Below are positions 10,821 to 22,965 of a stretch of 64,000 nucleotides of DNA, one piece after another. A program made the translations under genes and the position numbers. The notes beneath the pieces were generated by a model. That model saw only the letters and a program-made list of their open reading frames with translations, ran no database searches and was not told where the DNA came from. The stretch is from the NCBI GenBank assembly GCA_963169105.1, contig OY720644.1:4175001-4239000 (forward strand), written 5' to 3'. This stretch comes from Ceriagrion tenellum (lineage: Eukaryota; Arthropoda; Insecta; Odonata; Coenagrionidae). Within the stretch, counting starts at the first letter, position 1, and every line of letters starts with the position of its first letter.

Positions 10821-12056
10821 AAAAACTACTACTTTAGTCTTGCACAGATTTACCCTAAATTCCATTCTCTCTGTTGATTTACAAAACTTATCTGGGAGCT
10901 TCTGTAATCACTCTTGGCTCTCTGAGATCAAAACAGCATCATCCACACATAGTAGAACTTGCATGTTTACATTTCCAATCAAAACAACATCATTTTCACC
11001 ACGTGCATCTTTAACGCACTTATCCATAAATACATTAAACAGCCATGGTGACATTACGCATCCTTGCTTTACGCCCTGTTTAATTGCAAACCAATCACTC
11101 AGAACCCCGTTAACTCCCATCCTTGCCTTACTATTATCATACATCGCCATAATAACATTCAATAACTGCCCATTCACTCCATAGTCTCTCAAAACCTTCC
11201 ACAACTTCTTTCTATTTACTCTGTCATATGCCTTCTCTAAATGGACAAACGCATAGTACACTTTCTTTCGGACACTCATACATTTTTCTATCACTTGCTG
11301 AAGTGCAAAAAGCTGGTCACTACATCCTCTCCCAGGCATAAACCCACACTGCACACCCCATATTCTGTCAGAAGTAATATTCCTAACTCTTTCGATTAAA
11401 ATTTTGCTGAACACTTTTCCCAGAATACTCAATAAACTAATAACCCGATAATTATTATATCGAGTCTTTCCTCTCTTCCCTTTGTACAATGTTGAACAAT
11501 GATTCCATTATTCCAACCCACTGGTACAACAGAAGTCTGTAAGCATAATTTATATAGTTCACACATCCGACAAATGAGTAAATTTCACCCACACTTCAAC
11601 ATCTCACTGGATATCCCATCTACGTCTGCAGCCTTCCCATTTTTCAATACTCTCAATGCCGTTACAACCTCATTCTTACAGATCTCCTTTTCCATCATCA
11701 TATTCTCACAAACTACTTTGCAAGGCTCATCCTCAGTGCCTGTATCGTTATTGTATAATTCTTCAAAATACTCCCTCCAGCAGTTCCTGATATTGCTCTC
11801 GTCCCACATGATCTCTCCACTTTTGTTCCTTACCACATTTATTCCCCTGCCTTCACCAAACTTAGCCCTTTTAACCCACTTCCAAAACAGCTTTTTATTG
11901 CCTTCAAAATCGCTCTGCATCTTGCTAGCTTCATCCGCACGCATTCTCTCCTTGCTCTCTTTCACAACGATTCTGCATTCATTCTTTTTCTTTCAGTAAA
12001 TCTCACGTGCCTTAATACGCTCTTCCTCAGATTTGGCAGCAATTATGTATGGATTA
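10806..12056 (-). mobile_element. family A non-LTR retrotransposon, internal fragment
   Basis: Same family as the copy at 14.4-19.1 kb, in reverse. From right to left it covers the linker (EEERIKARE-like, KKLFWKWVKRAKFGEGRG, RNCWREYFEELYN), then RT: NNYRVISLLSILGKVFSKIL, FMPGRGCSDQLFALQQ, FVHLEKAYDRVNR, IKQGVKQGCVMSPWLFNVF. The active site reads LLCVDDAVL (CVDD instead of YADD). A frame change near 11.49 kb breaks it. Both ends are cut: the 3' end is missing beside the Copia element. Confidence 0.8.
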
Positions 12057-14420
12057 CTTTTAACCAATAAATTAGAAATTGGAAAAGTCCTTTTGGAACA
12101 CTCTGAGACTGGGAAATGCTGAAAGCCCAATCAACTTCTTACTAGCTTACATGAAGTCATAATTAAGGCACACTGGATCCATTGGCCAAAAAATGACTCC
12201 CAAAGGAGAGCACAGACATTACTCTCAGTGAAATAGCAGACATGACCATGTTATGTTTAATATGAAATGTTCGAACGTTTCCACATTTTCCCAATTGCAA
12301 GCTGATATTTTTTGAAGCATTTTGTCCATATTCTGTCAACAATCATGGAAAATTCACCCTCTTAATCAATTATGTAAACAATGCATAGCTGCGATATATA
12401 CAATTATGAGTCTTTTCCCAATTCACCTGAAGATATACTCTTTTGTTTTACCAATTATTCATCCCTCAAGCACGTTTCATATGTAGTCAATTAGTTTCTC
12501 AAGATTTTGAATGAATATTTCGGTGAGAAATATTATGACCTGTGGTCTTAATGGGTTAACCATGGAAAAGGTGTATCCTAATTAAGATACAACCACTGGA
12601 AGTACTTACTGTTATTTGAGTTAACTGCATTATTCAGTGTATTTCCCATAACATTAAAGATTAAACTCAACCTATCATGTGACTCAGCAATTTTATATTC
12701 AAATCAATATCTACAATTCCACATCTTAAAGTTTGTTTTTACTGACCTCTTCCACTTCTTCTGGTGTCTTGAAAAATGCTCAAGTCAGGCCAAGTTTTTA
12801 TTGACAATAAATCTGAGAAGAAATATGTCCAACAGTGTAAGTTTGCCAAGTACCCATCAATGAGGTTGAGTTGTTAGATGTAACAGGTTTTGAATTGACC
12901 AGATTTCTCATCAGCTCACAAGATGGGTCCGCCATTGGCTTCCTATTGTACTCTACAGAGCCTTATGGGAATGGTTATAGGCATAAATATATGGATCGAT
13001 TTCACTTTGGCAACATTAATAGATGCTTTTCAAGTTTTCACGACAGCTTCAAAGGCAAGAGCCAGGAACACTAATTTCCTTAATGTCTTCTCTGACCACA
13101 TCTAAGTACAAGTGCTAATTCCCTCTTCCTATTTACCAGTGATGGCCAAACTCACACTATTTGTAATACATGGTGTGTATATATTAGTTTGGTAAACCTT
13201 GATCAGAACACAAGGCATGATTACACCACTGTTCATAAATTGATCACCTGATGAACACCTTTACCCTTAAAAACATGTGATCAAGTTACAATTCCGAATA
13301 GAGATTTACCAGATTTTCCTAGAAGGCTGCTGACAAGATTAGCATATTTCTAATACAGTCCGAAACTTTCTATCAGTTGTATTAAATTTAGGATCAGCTA
13401 TTCATTGGGCAAATGCAGTCGACAAAACTTGGAAATTTACCACTGACGGGGGCAAAAGTCCATTTCTACACGTTAACATCAATTTTTGTCACAATTCTCC
13501 AGATAAAAAGGTAGCAACATAATGGGGTTTCATGATTTTGAAAATCCCCTCATTCAGCCTGTGGGTCATACACACAGCCGTGATTGCCATGTGTTCAGGC
13601 TTTAAATTCACTATCCTAATAAAAAATCCACAGCTTCACAGCATAATAACCAAAAGACAACACTTAACATACTTCATTAATGTATTTTGAGACAGGAAGT
13701 GTTTGAGCATTTTTAACTAAGTTTCCACGTCAAATTTCTGATCATACACCTGACACATCTACAACAGACATTACAATTCCTACCATCACAGTCAATCTTG
13801 TAGTATTACTTTTGCAAACAACATTGGAATGGAAATGTAGAGTAAAAAAAGAGTGAAACTGATTAAATCGCTTGGCTAGAACATTTTCCAGAACCTAGGA
13901 ATATAATTACAAGGAAGTGAAATATAACGGTGAAAGAACAATGCCAGTATATACACCACACTAGATTAAAATATAAAAATGGGGTTTCAAAATGTTATAT
14001 GTATCAATTAATGATGTCATTAATTTAGCATTTAACAATTTAAATACATACCAAGTGATTTTGCAACAAAGCTAGGAGGATTCTTTCCTAAATTGGTGAC
14101 CCGGTGTGTCAGTACACCGCATATACCCCCTAGTGTTGGGTTTTGGTCAATGGTATGCTGGCCCTCATGATAGCCCTAACAGAAGGGATCCTAGCTTGGG
14201 TAGAATAGTGAAAGCAGGCCTAGGGAATTACTATGCTTTGGTTTCTCTTCTGGCATACTTGTGAAAATGTGCCAAAACTGACTGGTAGAGTGCCATAATG
14301 GTTAGCAGGGAAAGCTGCACGTGGTGCGGGTACTGCAAAGGTGGGTAACCTTGCATTCTCTATTACAACTTACTCCTAAGAGCCACAAAGTATCCTTGGA
14401 CGGCCGAAGCTACGATGGGC
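12057..14420. other. 2.4-kb stretch without recognisable features
   Basis: AT-rich sequence with only short open frames (60-67 codons) lacking any family motif. I see no exon with convincing splice sites, no inverted repeat and no tandem array. Confidence 0.6.
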
Positions 14421-14456
14421 GGCAGAAGCTGAATAAGGTTGGCCCATCTAGATACG

Positions 14457-14762
14457 GACATAGCAATACAACATGGAGTATCGCTACCTACTTGGAATGT
14501 GAGAGGAGTATACGGAAAGAAGCATAAGTTGCTGAATGAAATGAAAGTGAGACAAGTGGATGTTTTGTGTGAATGTGAAACTAAGCCAAAGGGGCGGGAT
14601 GTTGTTTCTATTGATGGCGGTGGTCTGGCACTGTGGTCAGGAGTTAACGGTAATGTACACGGCAGTCAAGTAGTAGGACTAATTCTTAATGAGAGAGCTA
14701 AGTCACTAGTAAGGGAGTACGAAGAATTATCCCCTAGATTGCTCTGGGTTCTCATGGAAGTA
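14457..14762 (+). pseudogene. family A endonuclease, first part
   Basis: The apurinic-type EN begins with LPTWNVRGVYGKKHKLLNEM (family: TWNVR...K). CECETKPKG follows, the position of the catalytic Glu motif, then GGGLALWSGV, VGLILNER and LLWVLMEV. It is cut after codon EV by the CR1-like insertion; the continuation starts at 16353. Frame is otherwise open. Confidence 0.75.
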
Positions 14763-16347
14763 CATCTACATCTACATAAAACTCCAGGAGCCGCCCTTGG
14801 GCGTGTGGCAGGGGGTGTTAGGTCACCAGCTGTGTAAAGGTGAACGTTTTTTGGAGATGAAATGGTGACATGTATTATAGGAGTGTATTTAGTGGAGCTC
14901 AATTTTAATTGTGGTCGCTTATTGTTTGCAGAAAGAACGAGTTTTTGTACCTATCTGTTTGACAGTGTATCTCTCTTATTTTATGGCCTCTGTCAGACCT
15001 AGAGATGTAGTGAGGAGTCATGATAATATTCTATGTCGCTCTAAAAAATATCAGTTCTGAATTTATCAAGCAAGCTAAGCCTAGCAGGTAGCCTCCAAGT
15101 CTCTAGGGGCTCCCACCTTAATCCCTCTCAAAGTTGTGAGGCACTATATGTATGTTCGTAGCAGTTTTTAACAAAGTGTGCTGCTCTCCTTTGTATTTTA
15201 TTAATTTTTTCGTTAAATCTATTTGATCAGGGTCTCAAATACTCGCAGCATATTCGAGGTGTGGCTTAACCAGAGCGAAGTAGCATCTCTCTTTGACTTT
15301 TTCATCCGAGGACCTTCCTATTATACGTTCAAAAAAACCTAGTTTCTTTAATGCTGCGCCACATATGTTCTTTATGTGTAATCCCCACGGTATATCTGAA
15401 GTTAAGGTAATTCCAAGATGTTTTACTGTATCTGAAGATTTTGTTTACTCCTCCCACAGTATAGGTATGGCGTTTTTGTGATGACTTTTGCAGGAAGTGA
15501 ACTGTGTTGCATTTGTTGATATTTAATTCTAATCCCCACTCCTGGCACCACGAATGAACGTTGTTAAGGTCCGATGACAAAGCTTCAGAGTCCGCACCTG
15601 TGCTCATTTCACAGTAGATAACTGTATTGTCTGCAAATAATCTTAATTTACTGCGAACTCTAGAACTGAAGTCATTAATATAAATAATGAATAAAACTGG
15701 GCCGTTCACGCTTCCTTGAGGAACACCTGATATAACTTCGAACATATCCGAGCTAAAGCCATCAATAACTACTTTTTGTTTTCGATCACTGCGAAAGTCC
15801 CTAATCCAAGTCACTATTTTTCTATTAACTCCCGATGATTGTAATATACATACTAGTCTTTTGTGAGGAACCTTGTCGAATGCCTTTTTGAAATCAAGGA
15901 ATATCACGTCCACCCTGCTTTTTCGATTCACCTGATTTTTGGATACCATGAAAGAAGAGCGCAAGCTGTGTTTTGCAAAACCTGCCCTTACGGAAGCCGT
16001 GCAGTCTGATACGTAAAAAGTTCAGTTTTTCCAGGAGTGTCATAATAACGCTAATGACAATGTGTTCGAGGATCTCTCATAAAAGTGATGTGATACAGGC
16101 CGGTAATTTCCTGGGTCACCTAGCATTCAGATAATGACTTGCTAATTCTGATTTCAAAGAGCGGTGCAAATTGTAGTGCTAACTCCTTGAGCACGTGTGC
16201 AGGTATTCCTTCTAGGCCTGGGGACTTGTTACTTTTAATCAAATGCAGTTGTTTAATTATTCCATCACGTTGAATTGTTAATTTAGACATCCGCTCTTTA
16301 AAGTCAGGAATGTCAAAATTATGAATTGTGTCATCCTCAGTGAATAC
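14763..16347 (-). mobile_element. CR1-like non-LTR retrotransposon, copy 1, inside family A
   Basis: Reads right to left. The coding part at 15329-15964 is RT: VDVIFLDFKKAFDKVPHKRL, SGVPQGSVNGP, then LRLFADNTVIY, where the usual FADD is FADN and one catalytic Asp is lost. WCQEWGLELNINKCNTVHF follows. The 3' UTR (14763-15130) shares the motif GGGCGTGTGGCAGGGGGTG with four more copies in the window and ends in a TGTAGATGTAGATGTA tail. AAGTA flanks both sides (14758-14762 and 16348-16352) and fits a 5-bp target duplication. Confidence 0.85.
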
Positions 16348-16352
16348 AAGTA

Positions 16353-16484
16353 GGTATTACAAGAGTTGTGATTGTGGTGTGCTATGCACCAGTGGATGGA
16401 GAGAGTGACAGTGTGAAAGATGAGTTTTGGGAAAAACTGAGAGAGGTTTTGAATGAATGTGACCCTGGGGAGAGAATAATTATA
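16353..16484 (+). pseudogene. family A endonuclease, second part
   Basis: Resumes the EN reading exactly after the CR1-like insertion: GITRVVIVVCYAPVDGES, FWEKLREVLNECDPGERIII, which precedes the expected GDFN motif. It is cut again at TACAG (16483-16487) by the pogo/Tigger-like end. Confidence 0.75.
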
Positions 16485-17265
16485 CAGTAAAACCCCCATT
16501 TAACGAATTCGCCGGGACCGGAAAAATGACGACTTCGTTGTACGGATGTTCGTAGTACGAGGGTTACGTGCGGGTTGCGTTGTCGCAGGAACAGCCAAGA
16601 GTTCGTGTTGCTTTAGGACGCGACTCGCATTAATTTCGCAATCCAGTTTCAACGGACATAATAATCATAACTCTAATGCAGAATACCAATTATGATTACT
16701 CGTGGTAATTGATAGTGAAATCTAATCGGATAATCCATTCATGTTCCATTTCAAAGTAGATCTGGCTCTCCCTAGTATTAAGCAATAATTGAACCCTCAC
16801 CCAGTAACAACGCTGTTTGTTTTGCTTTTCAGTACATTAACTAAAGACATCCTTCTTAGTTCTTCATGGACCTTTCCGTAGGAGAAAATACGGGCTGTTT
16901 TCAGTACTAAAGCTATGGAACGACGATAATTAGTGATTCAAGCATGATCTCATGTGTAAACAAAATCGTATTTAAAATTATGTAGGACTCATACAACACC
17001 CTACATAAGAAAATGTAAGAAAGCCTAACCTCCTCCCCATTCACGTCTTGCGTAGTACTTGAATGACCCTTAATGCCCCAACTACCAACGTACGGATCAT
17101 TGCACCAACCAATCGTGCGTTCCCAGGAATATTGCCCCGTTCACATTACTATCCGTTACTATCATCCGTACGATCGTTCAAATCACGTCCACCTTCAAAC
17201 TACGATGATAACATATGTGCTGCCCTCTAGCACCAACCAGTTAAATAAACAATTTCCGCAGCATA
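16485..17265 (+). mobile_element. pogo/Tigger-like DNA transposon end, right boundary unknown
   Basis: After the family A EN text the sequence reads CAGTAAAACCCCCATTTAAC directly behind a TA, the usual TA target and CAGTAAAACC start of pogo/Tigger elements. TTCGTTGTACGGATG-like text follows, also typical of their inner ends. I do not find a matching inverted end before family A resumes at about 17265, so the right side is lost or belongs to another insertion. No transposase frame is seen. Confidence 0.45.
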
Positions 17266-17970
17266 TTAGGCTAGACAGCGAGGTAAGAATGCAGTATGGT
17301 TGCATGCTTAAGGATGCTCTATCCTTGAAGCAGAAAGAATGGGACGAGTACATATATCAGAAACGAGAAAGTGAATGATACGTGGGAGTGTTTAAAAGGA
17401 GTGATTGTAGAATGTGCTGAAAGTGTATGTGGAAAAGGAGTGGTAGGAAGAATGAAAGGTGATGCTTGGTGGAATGAAGACGTGAAAATTGTAGTCAGGC
17501 TAAAGAAAGAGGCGTACAAGAATATGATTACTGCCTAATCTGAGGAAGAGCGTACTAAGGCATGTAAGATATACAGAAAGAAGAAGAATGAATGCCTAAT
17601 CATTGTGTAAGAGAGCAAGGAAAGAATCCATGGGGATGAAGCTAGCAAGACACAGGGCGATTTTGAAGGGAATAAAATCTATTTTGGAAGTGGGTAAAAA
17701 GGATTAAGATTGCTGAAGGCAGGGGAATGAATGGGGTAGAGAATAAAAGTGAAGAGATTGTGTGGGGTGAGAGCAATATCAGGGAGGGAGTATTTTGAAG
17801 AATTATACAATAATGTTGCAGGCACTGAGGATGAGCCTTGTGAAGTAGTATGTGAGAATGTGATGATGGAAAAGTACATCAGTGAGAATGAGGTCATAAC
17901 GGCTGTGAGAGTAGAGAAAAATGGGAAGGCTGTAGGCATAGATGGGATATCCAGTGAAGTGTGGGTGTAA
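17266..17970 (+). pseudogene. family A linker region between EN and RT
   Basis: Frames read DSEVRMQYGCMLKD and KQKEWDEYIYQKRESE, then after a shift NDTWECFK-like and IVECAESVCGKG...WWNEDVK, a linker found in many EN-RT retroelements (NETW...G...WWN.EV). Then EEERTKACKIYRKKKNE, SREYFEELYNN and NGKAVGIDGISSE, the start of RT. Several stops and frame changes occur between 17375 and 17730. Confidence 0.7.
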
Positions 17971-18057
17971 TTTACTATGATTGCTGCCAAATCTGAGGAA
18001 GAGTGTACTTAGGCATGTAAGATATACAGAAAGAAGAAGAATGAATGCCTCATTGTG
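17525..18057 (+). repeat. 83-bp direct duplication inside family A copy
   Basis: 17525-17607 and 17976-18057 are near-identical (both contain CATGTAAGATATACAGAAAG and GAAGAAGAATGAATGCCT). The second copy sits where the RT should follow IDGISSEV, and the text after it jumps to RT block WFAIKQGVKQG. So a linker segment replaces the first RT blocks. Confidence 0.8.
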
Positions 18058-18532
18058 GGTGGATGGGAGAGTGAATGGGGTTTTGAGGTATTGGTTTGCA
18101 ATTAAACAGGGCGTAAAGCAAGGATGTGTAATGTCACCATGGTTGTTTAATGTATTTATGGATAAGTGTGCTAGAGATGCATGTAGTGAAAACGACGGTG
18201 TTTTGATTGGAAATGTAAACGTGCGAGTTCTACTATATGCAGATGATCCTGTTTTGATCTCAGAGAGCCAGCAGGGATTACAGAAGCTCCTAGATAAGTT
18301 GTGTGAATCAAGAGAGAGAATCGAATTGAGGGTAAATGCGTGCAAGACTTACGTAATAGTTTTTGATAAGGAGAATGGGGAGAATAACTATATGATGAGG
18401 GCGAATGGTAAAGTACTTGAACAAGTGAATGATTTTGTGTACTTAGGTAAGAAATTTACGAAAGATGGATGGATAGATGAGGAGATAAAGAGACATGCCA
18501 ATGCTGGAAGGAAAGTTGTTGGTGGCATGTGA
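18058..18532 (+). pseudogene. family A reverse transcriptase, palm and thumb
   Basis: Begins at GVLRYWFAIKQGVKQGCVMS, continues PWLFNVFMDKCARDA, then VRVLLYADDPVLISES with an intact YADD box, ELRVNACKTYVIVFDK and VNDFVYLGKKFTKDG. It ends with TGA at 18530. The fingers region is deleted (see the 83-bp duplication), so it cannot be functional. Confidence 0.8.
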
Positions 18533-18604
18533 ATCATATCAACGAATAAGTGCCTGCCTAAGGAAGCGAAAATCATCATTTACAAAAGTGTTCTTCTCCC
18601 CACT

Positions 18605-19048
18605 TTGTTGTATGATAGTGAAACATGGGTATGTCAGGATAGACATAAGAGTAGACTAAACGCTTTGGGTATGAACTGTCTGAGGAGTGTTGGCGGCAAA
18701 AGTAGGATGGATCGGGTGAGGAATGAGTGGGTAATAAATGAATGTGGGTTAGATGCTCCAGTGATGGACATGTATGAAAGGAGTGTGCTTCGTTGGTTTG
18801 GCCATGTTGAGAGAATGGATGAGAGTCGAATAACAAAACAGATATATGAGAGTGAAATGAATAGTGCATGCGGGAGAGGTAGGCCGAGAAAGTTGTGGTT
18901 GAATGTGGTTGAGGAAATTCTTAGGAGGAGTAATATCAGGAGTCTTAAAAACAGGAGGGCGTGTATGAAACAGTGTATGGGGGTAAATGAGGCAAAAGAG
19001 GTTTTCAAGGATAGGTCAGTATGGAGGAAATCATTGAAGCAGGGTTAG
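18605..19048 (+). pseudogene. family A C-terminal tail
   Basis: Open for 147 codons. MLYDSETWVCQDRHK (the Y-SETW motif after the thumb), LRSVGGKSRMDRVRN, then LRWFGHVERMDESRITKQIY and GRGRPRKLWLNVVEEIL. This GHVERM...GRPRK..W tail is common at the end of arthropod EN-RT retroelements. It stops with TAG at 19046, followed by about 90 bases of 3' UTR. Confidence 0.82.
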
Positions 19049-19140
19049 GTGTACAATTATGTATTAATGAGTGAAACATTTTGACTGTGCCTACCCCGAA
19101 AGGGAACGGTGTGATTGGTATATATGTATGTATAACCGAT

Positions 19141-20084
19141 GCAAAGGAAACGTTCCAACTGAAGGGGATCTAGACAACTGCTAGTAACATCGGCCTGGAG
19201 TTCAGACTCATGTATTTAAAACATATATTTGGAGCATTAGGGAGTGGGGCCCAGACGAAAACATCGGAAGTGAAAAGAAATTGTAATGGTGTTGCGATGG
19301 AAAGATGAATATCAAAGGGATGGAGAGATTATTAACGAAGAATTTCCATGAAGAGTCGGAGAGGAAAGAGGTATTACAACTAAAGTGCTTAGTAACAGAG
19401 GCCGTTTGGACTCATGTTACAACACAACTGCCATTTTAAACGATACTGGACGGATGAACGGATTGGGTAAGAAGATCGTTAATGGAAAATATAGGTATAT
19501 CATGATGGAAATCATGATATATCATGATGGAAACGAACCATATAATATTGTGGAAACGAAGCAGTTGGCAGAGAGTGGAGTGAATAACTGTAGCAAACCA
19601 GTGTTCACGTTGATTAACAGTGATGAGGACTGTCTTCCCGCTCCTAAAAATTTTCCCGATATAGTAAATTCTCAGTCTTCTATGACAATTCTTGCAAGCC
19701 ATTGAACCTTCTCATATTGTATGTCATTTGATCAAAATGTAGTGGTCATGTAACTACGCGAGATCACCTATTATTAAGCTATCACGTTTATATTTTAACT
19801 CATAGAGAAACTTTCTGTGTTTTTCAAATGGCAGAGCATTTTACATGTGGATGACACACAATTCACAGTGAGAGTTGGATAGGCCCAGAAGGTATTAAAA
19901 TGTTATTTGATGAATTTTAAATATTCCCATATTTGCATGACAATCATTGGAAAAACGTTTTCCGGGTCAGCCGCCTTCCAGTCGTGATCTTCTGATTCCC
20001 AGTTCCACCTCTGGACTGCGTCTATTAATATACACTTCCTTACAAAAAAGGAAGAATAATACTAATCATTTCTCGGCAGTTAAC
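19141..20084 (+). other. spacer with one unassigned 106-codon frame
   Basis: Between two family A 3' ends. A 106-codon open frame at 19385-19705 (MLSNRGRLDSCYNTT to MTILASH) has no family I know and is AT-rich. A local palindromic repeat of ATCATGATGGAAATCATGAT lies at 19498-19530. I see nothing else. Confidence 0.45.
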
Positions 20085-20285
20085 CTGTTAAAACAGGAGG
20101 GCGTGTTTGAAGCAGTGTATTGGGTTAAATGAAGCAAAAGAGGTTTGCAATAGGTCAGATAGGTCAGTATGGAGGAAATTATTGAAGCAGAGTTAGGGGT
20201 AAAAATATATATTTATGAGTGAAACTTAGTGACTCTGCCTACCCTGGTAGGGAACGGCATGATTGGTATGTATGAATGTAACATA
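20085..20285 (+). mobile_element. family A 3' end, second short copy
   Basis: Matches 18945-19140: AACAGGAGGGCGTG, GTTAAATGAAGCAAAAGAGG, GGTCAGTATGGAGGAAAT, then TGCCTACCCTGGTAGGGAACGG in the 3' UTR, ending in TGGTATGTATGAATGTAAC. A duplicated AGATAGGTC occurs near 20156. It is a 5'-truncated insertion on the plus strand. Confidence 0.8.
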
Positions 20286-20990
20286 GTTTGACCTCACACA
20301 ACCAGTATAATCTAATGCACTCTAAGCTGAAGAAAGGGACAAAGAATTTGGTGCACACAATCATGATTAAAAACCCACGGGTATTTTTAAGATGAGGGTA
20401 AAAAGAAAAAAGGCACTGGGTAGAGAGATAAAAATGATTATCATAGATATATGTAAATTAAATTTTTAGTGATGAAACTATGTGAAGTTTGAAATAATTC
20501 TCTCCGGCAAATAACCGATGAAGTTGCTAAAATTAAATAGAGTAATTGTGAAATAAGTATAGCAACAATATTGCTATACGTTAAAGTTTGAGAAGAATAT
20601 ATCAGATAACATACAGATGGATGCTCATAACCCAGATAAATTGTTAACTTTAAGATGTCATTTATGAGATGGAAGACCTTAGTCCTTCCTTGAGGATTTC
20701 ATAGAGAATCCTTTTACATTAAGTACTGAAGTAGATACAACATAGCCAATTCACACACAAAACTTGCTTAAAACTTTGTGTTGGAATTATTTTAATTTAG
20801 TGCCAAAATGCATTCCTGCAACATTTTCATTGTTTTGAGTATTTGTCTGTTCAGTTTGTCATACCTTATACCTCATACTCTAGAATTGCTCATATTGTGT
20901 TTGTCTTTTGTTTCTTTAGAATTTGAACGTCATTTTAGAATGTTCTAGAGTCAGTAGAACAGGTAAAGAGACTGTGTGTAATGTGTTGAG
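20286..20990. other. 700-bp stretch without recognisable features
   Basis: AT-rich, no long open frame, no repeat I can match inside the window. Confidence 0.55.
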
Positions 20991-20994
20991 TTGC

Positions 20995-21540
20995 GTAAGA
21001 AAATAAGACCTAAGGTTTGAGTATTAAACCATTATTATTTGCCCTAAACCTCATCATTTTATGATAGGTTTTGAGCCCGGTTATGGTCAACTGTGGTAAT
21101 GAATTGTCACAAGTTTCTTTATAATCGATTCCCGGCACTTGGCTGTAACCAATGGCAACAACTCTAGCTTTGACAGTCACACAATTTCCTGCCTGGTCTC
21201 TCTTGGTTTTAAACACCCACTTACTACTTTACCTTGAGCTGGTTTTGGCTCTAAACCCCAAGTTTGATTTTTTTCAAAGTTTAACATTTCTTCCTCCATC
21301 GCTTTAATCCACCAATTCTTATGAATTCCTGACAATGCCTCCTCAACTGTTTGAGAGTCACAAAAATCGCGATTACTCTCAACCTTCGATGACTTACAAC
21401 AAATGCATTCTTTCCTGTGTCTAATTCTCGTTGATCTCCTAAATTCTAGAGCAGGTGGAGTAACTTCTTAAAACCTTGATGGGCGTGGAATGGATGGGAT
21501 GGAAACGGGTCTACCAACATACCACACCCTTTCTTCTTCT
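20995..21540 (-). pseudogene. Copia-type RT fragment, second family
   Basis: On the minus strand: EEEMLNFEKNQTW (near 21290-21240) is the Copia pre-RT motif, then after a frame change VFKTKRDQAGNCVTVKARVV and GYSQVPGIDYKET, the KARLVAKGFSQ..GIDY.ET box. Only the start of RT remains, and the text degenerates after about 21010. The wording differs from the 7.1-10.8 kb element, so this is another family. Confidence 0.72.
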
Positions 21541-22264
21541 ACATCTAGGGGTGCCAACTTTCCTGGATTCACTTGGAGGGTTCTTGAACAGTACAATGAT
21601 TTATTTTTAACTCTTATTTGCCCAATTTTGCCTTAAACCCTTTAATCAGGCAGAGGTATCTACATTTTCCGTTACTCTGAAATTCAACTTTGGCATTTAC
21701 ATATTGTGACAAGGTGAGCGATATTACACTGCTATGCTAATTTTTAATTACTCCAGAAAATATGCATTTATCTTAGGGATATTACAGCATACACAGGTAC
21801 AAAAATAGTTTTGTTTTAAACATTAAAAACTACTCAACTGCACTATGAAAACAAAGACAGCAAAACCACAGTAATAAAATACCTATGTATTTACCCATAA
21901 ACATAGCATTAAGGTAGAGTAATATGATTTAAATCTAACATTCGTCTAGGGATATTTTCAAATACGTTGAATTTTTATCGGGAAAAAGTAGCAGAAATGT
22001 CTGGTGATTATCAACGGGAGTGATGAGAGCAAGAAATTATACAGTAGTTCTACCTCTATTGAAGAGAATTTTAATAAAAACATTGGATGTAAAGAGGCCT
22101 TTTCAGTTCACTCATAAACCATTGTATATGTAAAGAAATGCATATTTTCCGTATTTGTCGCAAAATATCTACGAAATATGATTTATTCAAGTTATATTTA
22201 TTTCCAAAATATTCCAGGCTGTTCAGACTTTTAATTGAGTTATTATTATTATAATGTATTCTAC
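21541..22264. other. stretch without recognisable features
   Basis: AT-rich spacer between the Copia fragment and the RTE-like 3' end. Short microsatellite-like TTATTATTATTATAAT near 22240. Confidence 0.5.
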
Positions 22265-22299
22265 AGGTAAAGGTAGGTTTTATTGAATGTCAGAGAATC

Positions 22300-22914
22300 T
22301 CCTCCCCGTCTTTTACACATTCAGGAGCCTATATCTCTCTAGGATATCGTTTTCCACCTCTGAATGAGATCTACCCTTCTTCATTCCGTCCATGAAACCT
22401 ATTCTCTCTTTCTTCCCCTACCCCTCCTGTCCAACATCCTTGCCTCTATCACACTCTACAGCAACCCATCACCCTTTATTACGCCCTTCAGCCATCTACC
22501 CTGCCTATCCCGGATTTCATTCAAAAGTTTCCTTTCCTCGCCCACCATCTCAAGCACTTCCTCATCAGTCTTCCTTTACGTCCACTTCACCTTCTCCATC
22601 CTTCTCCACACCCACATCTCACATGCCTGCAGCTTACTCTAGTCCTCCTTTCTCAGGGCCCACGTTTCTGCCCCACACAATGCTATGATCTATATCAAGC
22701 TCTTCACCAGCATCTTCTTCAAGTCCTTACCCATCAATTCTCTTCTATCATTAAACGCCTCCTTAGCTAGCGCTATTCTCTTCCGTATGTCTTTGCTACT
22801 ATGCCCGTTTTCCTCTAGCGTGCTACCTAAGTAATTCAACTGTTCTACTTGCTCGAGTTTGTGTCCTCCAACTTTAATCACAAGTTTGGCTTTCTTTGCC
22901 CTAGAAAATCTCAT
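22300..22914 (-). pseudogene. RTE-like element, thumb and C-terminal tail
   Basis: KLVIKVGGHKLEQVEQLNYL and GSTLEENG (the YLGS motif), RKRIALAKEAFNDRRELM, then CGAETWALRK with following stops, then RRMEKVKWT, EEVLEMVGEERKLLNEIR, RQGRW. The plus strand appears as C/T-rich text. A 3' terminus near 22265 is inferred from the end of similarity in wording; no tail repeat is evident. Confidence 0.72.
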
Positions 22915-22965
22915 TACTTTTTTTCTTATGATTTATCTTCATTTCGAATATCCCACACTGCATTT

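Larger units (their letters stand above)
14421..19140 (+). mobile_element. family A non-LTR retrotransposon, nested and rearranged copy
   Basis: Runs EN, linker, RT, C-terminal tail and short 3' UTR on the plus strand. It is interrupted by a CR1-like element (14763-16347) and by a pogo/Tigger-like segment (from 16485 to about 17265), and carries an internal 83-bp duplication with loss of the first RT blocks. The 3' end is followed by a TATGTATG-type tail near 19118-19136. The clade is unsettled; an RTE-like EN-RT element with a GHVERM/GRPRK tail is the best description. Confidence 0.78.

Noticed and set aside
10840..11999. Plus-strand frames of 114 and 166 codons
   Set aside because: They are shadows of the minus-strand family A RT and linker, which have clear motifs.
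19495..19545. A microRNA-like or cruciform hairpin of ATCATGAT repeats
   Set aside because: Too short and too simple; explained by a local duplication.
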